Below, one piece after another: positions 8,004-12,756 of a stretch of DNA of 12,756 nt. The DNA is from Paracoccaceae bacterium (GTDB lineage: Bacteria > Pseudomonadota > Alphaproteobacteria > Rhodobacterales > Rhodobacteraceae). Location: contig PXDM01000268.1 in NCBI GenBank assembly GCA_003565055.1, positions 1-12,756 of the forward strand, in the 5' to 3' direction. Position 1 is the first letter of the stretch. Each line of letters opens with the position of its first letter. The notes beneath the pieces are model-generated. The model did no database searches. It was given only the letters and a program-made list of their open reading frames with translations, and was not told where the DNA came from. The position numbers and the translations under genes are program-made.

Positions 8004-8081
8004 GCGCGACACCTGAAAATTGCCATGTCACCGCGCGCTATGCGACATTCCTGCCACTTCTTTAGGCGCATTGTGTCGCGC
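8004..8081. repeat. Inverted repeat and alternating GACAY half-sites
   Basis: GCGCGACAC (8004-8012) and GTGTCGCGC (8073-8081) are perfect 9-base inverted arms separated by 60 bases. Between them lie ATGTC (8025-8029) and GACAT (8044-8048). The region therefore carries four related half-sites in alternating orientation, and the third overlaps the sigma-54-like element. It could be an operator for the operon that begins at 7949, or a chance result of GC-rich composition. Confidence 0.35.
8040..8056 (-). promoter_or_regulatory. Sigma-54-like -24/-12 promoter element upstream of the transglutaminase/ATP-grasp operon
   Basis: Read on the - strand the element is TGGCAGGAATGTCGCAT. It has the GG (-24) and GC (-12) dinucleotides exactly 10 bases apart, as sigma-54 requires, and differs from TGGCACG-N4-TTGCA at two positions. 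The predicted transcription start is near 8030, about 80 bases before the ATG at 7949. Such matches also arise by chance in GC-rich DNA, and no classic NtrC site was recognised, so this is a candidate only. No better sigma-70 promoter was found in 7950-8088. Confidence 0.3.
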
Positions 8082-8088
8082 GCGGGGC

Positions 8089-8952
8089 TCAGCGCCCGAA
8101 CAGTCCTGCCACCGCATCGCGCAGCCCGTCCACGGCCATCACATAGCCTGCGAGAACCGGGGCCAGCGGGGGCATCATGCCGCTCAGCGCCGGGGCCGCG
8201 AGATAGAGCGCGACGAGCACAAGCGCGATCGCAATCGGCCAGATCAGCCCGCGCATGAACCCGCCCCCGGTAGCCTCGGCAGGGGCCGTGGCGGCAGGCG
8301 CGCTGTCACGCGCGGAACGCGTGTAGTTGCGGCCTTGCCCCTTCGGCTCAAGCGAGGCGCTGATATCCTCGATATCGGGAAAGGCCGGGCTGCGCTCGCT
8401 TGTCGGGGCCGGCGCGGGCTGGGCTTCGGGGGCGGCCTTGCGGGTCTGCGCCGCGTTGCTTGGCCAGGGGGCGGCCCCCATCAGCCCAAGCTCGGGCTGT
8501 GTTTCGAGCCCGCCCTTGTCGCGCGCGCGCTGTTGTTGCTCGAATTCCGCCTCTTCGCGCAGAATGCCGAGCACCTTGTCATCGACGGGCTTCGGCGCTC
8601 CGTTCAGGGGCGGAGCCTCGGTGGGCTCTGCGTCGTCATCCTCATCCGCGTCGTCAGGGTCAGGGTCAGGTGCGGCATGGGTGGGCGTGGTCTCATCCGC
8701 CGGGGGCGTGTCTGGCTCTGCCAACTCCTCAAGCGGGGTCTCTGTTGCCGGGGCCAGGTCGTCCACCGGAGCCTCGGCTGCGGGCTCTGCCATCGCCGGT
8801 GCCGGGCTGGCATCGGTTGGCGCGTCCGGCGCGGGCGCATTCTGGAACCAGACCGTGCCGCAGGCCGAACATTGCACCTCGCGCCCCTCGGCGGGCAGGA
8901 GCGACCCGTCGATCTCATATTGAGCATTGCAATTCGGACATACGATACGCAT
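8089..8952 (-). CDS. MJ0042-type zinc-ribbon protein with acidic Pro/Ala-rich linker and one membrane helix
   Basis: The ATG at 8952, preceded by AGGT at good spacing, gives 287 residues and begins directly with the zinc ribbon MRIVCPNCNAQYEID; an in-frame GTG at 9063 is rejected. The CxxC pairs Cys5/Cys8 and Cys28/Cys31 (VQCSACGTVWFQ) are intact and should bind one Zn. Residues 40-125 are a low-complexity linker rich in Pro, Ala, Asp and Glu, including DPDPDPDDADEDDD. A more ordered segment, DDKVLGILREEAEFEQQQRA (124-143), follows. One transmembrane helix lies at about 236-258, with a short C-terminal tail. The likely topology has the ribbon and linker in the cytoplasm and an anchor near the C-terminus. 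The gene is divergent from ftsE, a neighbourhood I recall from related Rhodobacteraceae. Function is unknown; regulatory or scaffold roles are plausible, and a division role is only a guess from position. Confidence 0.82.
   Translation of the reverse strand: MRIVCPNCNAQYEIDGSLLPAEGREVQCSACGTVWFQNAPAPDAPTDASPAPAMAEPAAEAPVDDLAPATETPLEELAEPDTPPADETTPTHAAPDPDPDDADEDDDAEPTEAPPLNGAPKPVDDKVLGILREEAEFEQQQRARDKGGLETQPELGLMGAAPWPSNAAQTRKAAPEAQPAPAPTSERSPAFPDIEDISASLEPKGQGRNYTRSARDSAPAATAPAEATGGGFMRGLIWPIAIALVLVALYLAAPALSGMMPPLAPVLAGYVMAVDGLRDAVAGLFGR
8653..8670. repeat. Three tandem copies of GTCAGG within the zinc-ribbon gene
   Basis: Three exact 6-base units, 8653-8658, 8659-8664 and 8665-8670, encode the Asp-Pro repeat of the linker on the - strand. 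The number of units may vary between strains without breaking the reading frame. Confidence 0.7.
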
Positions 8953-8984
8953 CACGTCTACCTGCTCGAAGCCGCAAAGGGGCA

Positions 8985-9032
8985 TTGGCGTTGTTTTATG
9001 AATGTTGTAGCAAGCGAGTGAACAAACGCCAA
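8985..9032. repeat. Inverted repeat spanning the zinc-ribbon promoter
   Basis: TTGGCGTT (8985-8992) and AACGCCAA (9025-9032) are perfect 8-base inverted arms 32 bases apart. The next bases are similar as well, GTTTT against TGTT read inward. One arm covers the -35 hexamer and the other the predicted transcription start, a layout suited to an operator with DNA looping or to two binding sites of one regulator. Confidence 0.4.
9004..9032 (-). promoter_or_regulatory. Sigma-70-type promoter candidate for the zinc-ribbon gene
   Basis: On the - strand, TTGGCG (9027-9032) and TACAAC (9004-9009) each match their consensus hexamer at four of six positions and are separated by exactly 17 bases. The predicted start is near 8997, about 45 bases before the ATG at 8952. 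Confidence 0.45.
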
Positions 9033-9125
9033 GATCATTAACAATTTTATCCAAAAAGGACACAAACTTATGGCCGAAACCGCACGAAAGTTAAAGGTTG
9101 CGGTGCGATTTGTGGATTCGGAGCG

Positions 9126-9797
9126 ATGATTTCACTCGAAAATGTGTCTCATGATTACGGCGGCGGGGCGTTGTTTCGCGATGTGTCCGTGGAGTTGGAA
9201 CCGGGGAGCTTTCACTTCCTGACCGGGCCATCGGGGGCGGGCAAAAGCACTTTCATGAAAATCTGCTATGGCGAGATCAAACCCACCACCGGGACCGTCT
9301 CGCTTCTCAAGCGCGACCTCGGCGGCATGACGCGGGACGCAGTGGCGCAGGCGCGTGAACGCATCGGTGTCGTGCATCAGGATTGCAGCTTTCTCGACCA
9401 TCTGACGCTGGAGCAGAATGTCGCGCTGCCGCTGACGGCGACGGGGCGGCCGATGTCGGACGGGGATCTCGAAGATCTGATGGGCTGGGTCGGGCTGACC
9501 CATCGCGCCGAGGCGAAACCGCCCACGCTCTCGGGTGGTGAACGCCAGCGCGCCGCGCTGGCGCGTGCTGTCGTCGCGGGGCCGAGCGTGTTGCTGGCGG
9601 ATGAGCCGACGGGCAATCTCGACTGGGAAATGTCGCAACGCCTGCTGATGCTGATGGTCGATCTCAACCGCATGGGCACGGCGGTGCTGATTGCCACGCA
9701 TGACCTGAACCTGATCCGCTTTGCCAAGACACAGGTTCAGGCGCGGGTGATGCGGATTGCGGGGCGCAGGCTGCAACTGGCGGGGGCGGAGCTATGA
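9126..9797 (+). CDS. ftsE: Cell division ATP-binding protein FtsE
   Basis: A 223-residue ABC ATPase, full family length. Visible are Walker A GPSGAGKST (35-43), Q-loop VVHQD (Gln85), signature LSGGERQRAALARAV (135-149), Walker B VLLADEPTGNLD (155-166, catalytic Glu160) and the switch His192 in IATHD. LADEPTGNLD and the ISLENVSHDYG opening are typical of FtsE and its LolD/MacB relatives; the following ftsX decides the assignment. FtsE binds FtsX at the inner membrane, and ATP turnover drives cell-wall hydrolase activation at the division site. The start ATG has GGAG very close before it, a short spacing, but no better start exists. The last four bases overlap ftsX (ATGA), giving translational coupling. 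Confidence 0.93.
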   Translation: MISLENVSHDYGGGALFRDVSVELEPGSFHFLTGPSGAGKSTFMKICYGEIKPTTGTVSLLKRDLGGMTRDAVAQARERIGVVHQDCSFLDHLTLEQNVALPLTATGRPMSDGDLEDLMGWVGLTHRAEAKPPTLSGGERQRAALARAVVAGPSVLLADEPTGNLDWEMSQRLLMLMVDLNRMGTAVLIATHDLNLIRFAKTQVQARVMRIAGRRLQLAGAEL

Positions 9798-10666
9798 GCA
9801 CGAAACCCATCGCTGATCTGGTCGTCCCCAAGGCCGGGCAGAATGTCTGGCTGGTCATGCTCAGCGCCGCCGCCATGGCCTTTCTCGCGGTCTTCGCGCT
9901 GGCGCTGTCGATGAGTTCGGCGCGACTCGCCGAGACATGGTCGCAGGCGCTTTCGCAGACCGCAACTGTGCGCGTCGCGGCCCAGCCCGACGAGATCGAG
10001 GCGCAGACCGTACAGGTGCTCGAAGTGCTGCGCACCACACCGGGCATCGCTGCGGCGACCGTCATGGAGCAAAGCGATCAGGCGGCGCTGCTGGAGCCCT
10101 GGCTCGGCCCCGATCTGCCGCTCGACATGCTGCCGCTGCCGCGTCTGATTGAGGTGACCGAAAGCGGCGCGGGGCCGGATCGTCAGGGCCTGCGCCTGCG
10201 ACTGGCCGCCGAGGCGCCGGGCGCGGTCTATGACGACCACACCCGCTGGCGCAGGCCGCTCGTGCAGGCCGCCAGCCGGTTGCAGAGCTTCGCGCTGTTG
10301 TCGCTGGTGCTCATCGGCGGGGTGATGTCGGCCATCGTGACGCGCGCGGCCTCGGTCGCGCTCTCGGCCAACCGGCAGGTGATCCGCGTGCTGCGCCTTG
10401 TGGGCGCGCGCGACCGCTTCATCGCGCGCGCCTTCGTGCGGCGCATCTCGCGGCGCGCGCTCGCAGGTGCGGCGGCGGGCACCGCGCTCGGCATGGCCGC
10501 GCTGATGGCGCTGCCCGACCCGGCCAGCGCGGTCCCGGTGCTCGCGGGCCTGGGCTTTCAGGGGCTCGGATGGCTCTGGCCGCTGAGCATCCCGGTGCTG
10601 ACCTTCCTGCTCGCCTGGGCGTCGAGCATGGCCACGGCTTTCCATATCCTGCGCGGAGTGACCTGA
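9794..10666 (+). CDS. ftsX: Cell division protein FtsX
   Basis: A 290-residue inner-membrane protein with FtsX topology: TM1 about 19-40, a periplasmic domain about 41-160, then TM2 about 164-185, TM3 about 220-240 and TM4 about 258-281. It is the membrane half of FtsEX, which passes ATP-driven motion to periplasmic activators of peptidoglycan hydrolases. The periplasmic loop holds acidic and Pro/Leu-rich stretches (LGPDLPLDMLPLPRLIEV) and ends in HTRWRRPLVQAA. The cytoplasmic loop between TM2 and TM3 is very basic (RVLRLVGARDRFIARAFVRR), and RxLxLVGA is a common FtsX feature there. The start overlaps ftsE by four bases, and the TGA shares one base with the plsC ATG. Primary sequence conservation is low in this family, so topology and position are the main support. 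Confidence 0.9.
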   Translation: MSTKPIADLVVPKAGQNVWLVMLSAAAMAFLAVFALALSMSSARLAETWSQALSQTATVRVAAQPDEIEAQTVQVLEVLRTTPGIAAATVMEQSDQAALLEPWLGPDLPLDMLPLPRLIEVTESGAGPDRQGLRLRLAAEAPGAVYDDHTRWRRPLVQAASRLQSFALLSLVLIGGVMSAIVTRAASVALSANRQVIRVLRLVGARDRFIARAFVRRISRRALAGAAAGTALGMAALMALPDPASAVPVLAGLGFQGLGWLWPLSIPVLTFLLAWASSMATAFHILRGVT

Positions 10667-11406
10667 TGCGATACGCGATCCAATGGCTGCGATCAGTGGT
10701 GTTCATCGGGCAGATGTATGTTGCGATGCTGGTGATCGGCGTCGTCTATCTGCCCTATGCGCTGATCACGCGCGACGGGGCGCTGCGGGCCTGTCAGGAT
10801 TATTGCCGCTATGTGCGCTGGTCGGCGGCCTGGATGGTCGGGCTGCGCACCGAAGTGCGTGGGCCCGTGCCCACGGGCGGGGTGCTGATCGCCGCCAAGC
10901 ACCAGTCCTTCCTCGATATCCTGATGATCTTCGGCGCGCTCCCAAGGGGGCGGTTCATCATGAAAAAGCAGCTCGTCTGGGCCCCGATTCTGGGCTGGTA
11001 CGGGCTGCGCATCGGCTGCGTGCCGGTCGATCGCGGCAAGCGCGGGCAGGCGATCAAGGCGATGGTCGCGCGCGTCAAGTCCGGCGTGCAGAAACCGGGC
11101 CAGCTGATCATCTATCCGCAGGGCACCCGCGTCGCGCCGGGCGTCTCGAAACCCTACAAGGTCGGCACGGCGGCGCTTTATCAGGAACTCGGGCAGGATT
11201 GCGTGCCGGTGGCCGCGAATGTCGGCATGTTCTGGCCGCGCCACAGTCTCTATCGCAAGCCGGGGCTGGCGGTGGTCGAATTCCTGCCCGCGATCCCGGC
11301 GGGGCGGGAGCCGCGCGCCTTCCTTGCGGAGCTTGAACGCGTGGTCGAGGGGGCATCCGACAAGCTGATGGCCGAGGCTGCCGAAGACCTGGCCAAGCGG
11401 GCGTGA
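10666..11406 (+). CDS. plsC: 1-acyl-sn-glycerol-3-phosphate acyltransferase (PlsC family)
   Basis: A 246-residue protein. It transfers an acyl chain to the sn-2 position of lysophosphatidic acid to make phosphatidic acid, the precursor of membrane phospholipids, at the inner membrane. An N-terminal hydrophobic helix lies at about 11-34. Motif I is KHQSFLD (catalytic His79 and Asp84), motif II GCVPVDRG (117-124), motif III YPQGTR (150-155) and motif IV VPVAAN (180-185). Motif III has Gln where most family members have Glu (PEGTR). The start is the ATG at 10666, sharing one base with the ftsX stop and preceded by GGAG at good spacing; a longer in-frame start inside ftsX (10570) is rejected. A related acyltransferase such as a lyso-ornithine lipid enzyme cannot be excluded, but length and position favour PlsC. 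Coupling to ftsEX places lipid supply and division under one transcript. Confidence 0.87.
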   Translation: MRYAIQWLRSVVFIGQMYVAMLVIGVVYLPYALITRDGALRACQDYCRYVRWSAAWMVGLRTEVRGPVPTGGVLIAAKHQSFLDILMIFGALPRGRFIMKKQLVWAPILGWYGLRIGCVPVDRGKRGQAIKAMVARVKSGVQKPGQLIIYPQGTRVAPGVSKPYKVGTAALYQELGQDCVPVAANVGMFWPRHSLYRKPGLAVVEFLPAIPAGREPRAFLAELERVVEGASDKLMAEAAEDLAKRA

Positions 11407-11587
11407 ACCCGCCGCCCCGCGCGGTGTTGCATCAGAGCGCGCGCCCGGACGCCCTGTCGCGTGCATTCGTGCAGGCTGGTGCAAGTTTTTGGCGAACAGC
11501 ACTTGCCTGTTGCGCCGAGTCGGGCGACCCTTGGGGAGAGCCATATTCGCTTGGGAAAGACCGGACACACCGGCAGAGGTGAACACA
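11407..11587. other. Intergenic gap between plsC and the glycosyltransferase gene
   Basis: This 181-base stretch has no gene that I can support. It contains only weak 4-base stems, one before a run of five T at 11486-11490, and no promoter with both hexamers that I trust. A new transcription unit probably starts here, since the gap is long compared with the overlapping genes before it. Confidence 0.4.
11575..11582 (+). promoter_or_regulatory. Ribosome-binding site of the glycosyltransferase gene
   Basis: AGAGGTGA matches the anti-Shine-Dalgarno complement AGGAGGTGA closely and lies 5 bases before the ATG at 11588. It decides that start over the in-frame GTG at 11579, which lies inside the site itself. 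Confidence 0.65.
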
Positions 11588-12756
11588 ATGGACCTGCGAG
11601 ACGGTGTCCGGAGGACCGTCGTATTGGAGCCCGGCGCGGCGCAACGCCTGCGCGCGGCGCTTGATGTCCCTGAAGGGCGCGCGCCCCGGCTCGCCTTTCA
11701 TGCCGGGCCGGGCGATGCGGTGGGCACGTTGGATCAATGGTCCGCAGGCAGTCACGATGCGCGCATCCCGGTCCTGACCTATTCGGCGCAATTCTACAGC
11801 CTGGTCGCCGCGCTTGGCGCCGAAGCGCTGGTGCTGACCGAGACGCCGCGCCAGCCGCAGCAGCCCGACCCGCGCATCCGCTTCCAGCATATCGCCCGCA
11901 GGCGCGACTTGCAGGGCCTGGGCTGGCATCTGGCCGAGCTGGCCTATGCCAGAAAACTCTCAGCCGCAATCAATGCCTGGGGGGCAGATGCGGTCATACT
12001 GGGGGGCGATCTGAAACCTGCGGCCTATCACACTCTGACCGGCAAGGCGCGGCTGTTCCTGAGCCTGCACAACACCTTCTGGCCGATGGGCCAGCGCCCT
12101 GAGGGGCTGCGCAGCCGTGCGCGGCTTTGGGCGCTGGGCCGGGCGCTGGCGCGGGCGGATGGCGCGGTCTGCACCTCGGCGGAATGTGCGCGCCAGTTCA
12201 GGGCGCTCGCGGGGCCTGCAAAGCCCGTGATCACCGAAATGCCGCAGGTCTGCGTCGCGCATCTGCACCCGCTGCGCCCGCGCGCGCAGGCGCGGCGCGT
12301 GTTGTTTCTGGGCCGGATCGAGGCCAATAAGGGCGTCTTCGACCTTGTCGAAGCATTTGGCGCGCTCGCCCCGCAATTTGCCGAGGCGAGACTGGTGCTT
12401 GCGGGCACGGGCAGCGCGGATGCGGCGCTTGCCGAGATGGTCGCGCACCACCCCGCGCGCGCGCAGATCGAGATCGCGGGGCTCCTTGACGCCGATGGGG
12501 TGCATGCGGCCCTCGATGCGGCTGATCTGCTGGTCTGCCCCACGCGTTCGGATTTCTCCGAAGGGCTCGCGCTGGTGGTGCTGGAAGCCGCCGCGCAGGG
12601 CGTGCCCTCGCTCGCAAGCTCCGTCGTGCCCGCCGCCGAGACTGTGGGCGCGGCCTGCATGACCTATCCGGTCGATGACCTGGCCGCGCTCAGGGGCGCG
12701 TTGCAGCAGTTGATGGAGGATGACACTGCCTTTGCCACCTTGGCGCAGGGCGCGCA
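11588..12756 (+). CDS. GT4-family glycosyltransferase (5' part, runs off the window)
   Basis: An open frame from the ATG at 11588 to the right edge gives 389 residues with no stop, so the gene is incomplete at its 3' end. The C-terminal half is a GT-B Rossmann domain of the glycosyltransferase 4 (group 1) type. Visible are RRVLFLGRIEANKGVFDLVEAF (from 237; Arg243 and Lys248 are the usual nucleotide-sugar phosphate contacts), ARLVLAGTGSAD (267-278), IEIAGLL (294-300), and FSEGLALVVLEAAAQGVPSL with the E-x7-E pair Glu325/Glu333. The N-terminal half is diverged, with the acceptor-side Rossmann fold suggested by ADAVILGGD and LFLSLHNTFWPMG. No signal peptide is seen, so it is cytoplasmic or peripheral. 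It would move a sugar from an activated donor to a glycan, lipid or small-molecule acceptor. Acceptor and pathway cannot be read from this window; surface polysaccharide synthesis is a reasonable guess. Confidence 0.82.
   Translation, partial: MDLRDGVRRTVVLEPGAAQRLRAALDVPEGRAPRLAFHAGPGDAVGTLDQWSAGSHDARIPVLTYSAQFYSLVAALGAEALVLTETPRQPQQPDPRIRFQHIARRRDLQGLGWHLAELAYARKLSAAINAWGADAVILGGDLKPAAYHTLTGKARLFLSLHNTFWPMGQRPEGLRSRARLWALGRALARADGAVCTSAECARQFRALAGPAKPVITEMPQVCVAHLHPLRPRAQARRVLFLGRIEANKGVFDLVEAFGALAPQFAEARLVLAGTGSADAALAEMVAHHPARAQIEIAGLLDADGVHAALDAADLLVCPTRSDFSEGLALVVLEAAAQGVPSLASSVVPAAETVGAACMTYPVDDLAALRGALQQLMEDDTAFATLAQGA

Larger units (their letters stand above)
8953..9125. other. Divergent intergenic region between the zinc-ribbon gene and ftsE
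   Basis: These 173 bases are clearly more AT-rich than the flanking genes, most strongly around 8991-9070 (for example TTAACAATTTTATCC at 9038-9052), as expected for a shared promoter region. A - strand promoter candidate and an inverted repeat are listed separately. For ftsE I could not settle on a promoter: TTAACA at 9038 resembles a -35 but has no good -10 partner. A short hairpin, ACCGCA/TGCGGT, can form at about 9079-9108, close to the ftsE start. Confidence 0.5.

Noticed and set aside
7950..8012. Upstream GTG start at 8012 for the DUF2126 gene and TTGAAC as a -35 in the same stretch
   Set aside because: The extra 21 residues do not resemble the family start and lack a ribosome-binding site; TTGAAC has no acceptable -10 at 16-18 bases.
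9038..9052. Possible CtrA-type site (TTAA-N7-TTAA) before ftsE
   Set aside because: Only one TTAA half is present (TTAACAATTTTATCC); the second half-site is absent.
11464..11490. Possible terminator after plsC: TGCA palindromes before TTTTT
   Set aside because: The stems are only 4 base pairs (TGCA with TTCG or GGCTGG loops), too weak for a confident terminator.
10693..11586. A 297-codon - strand open frame opposite plsC
   Set aside because: Arg/His-rich shadow; plsC has all four acyltransferase motifs and is coupled to ftsX.

Overview
The window looks like a chromosomal segment from an alphaproteobacterium, most likely a member of the Rhodobacteraceae (genus not resolvable by eye). The basis is the very high GC content with strong G/C preference at third codon positions, the style of the protein sequences, and the gene combination: a urea-type ABC transporter subunit, a transglutaminase/ATP-grasp cluster, and MJ0042-type zinc ribbon / ftsE / ftsX / plsC. 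I saw no mobile element, CRISPR array, tRNA or rRNA.

Left part (1-1267, + strand): the 3' end of urtE, the last ATPase gene of a urea ABC transporter; a strong hairpin terminator just after it; then a gene for a small exported, cysteine-containing protein that I do not recognise (656-1267). It converges on the cluster that follows, with only 33 bases between the two stop codons.

Central part (7949 down to 1301, - strand): a tight three-gene operon. Its order is a 1130-residue transglutaminase + DUF2126 protein, a 791-residue circularly permuted ATP-grasp ligase fused to an alpha-E (DUF403) domain, and a 288-residue stand-alone transglutaminase-like protein. The intergenic gaps are 7 and 5 bases. 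Comparative genomics (Iyer, Aravind and colleagues) has predicted from such clusters a peptide-synthesis or peptide-tagging system: two ATP-dependent amide ligases, a helical accessory domain, transglutaminase-fold peptidases and often a proteasome-like Ntn hydrolase (Anbu). It is largely uncharacterised and is the most interesting system here. The usual Anbu partner is not found beside it. Upstream of the operon (7950-8088) I see a sigma-54-like -24/-12 element lying among alternating GACAY half-sites.

Right part: 8089-8952 (-) encodes a membrane-anchored zinc-ribbon protein, divergent from ftsE-ftsX-plsC (9126-11406, +), which are translationally coupled by 4-base and 1-base overlaps. FtsEX is the ABC-type complex that regulates cell-wall hydrolysis at division, and PlsC makes phosphatidic acid. 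The AT-rich divergent region contains a good promoter candidate for the zinc-ribbon gene and an 8-base inverted repeat around it. After a 181-base gap, a GT4-type glycosyltransferase gene (11588 onward) runs off the right end.

All functional calls rest on motif reading by eye. No database search was possible.
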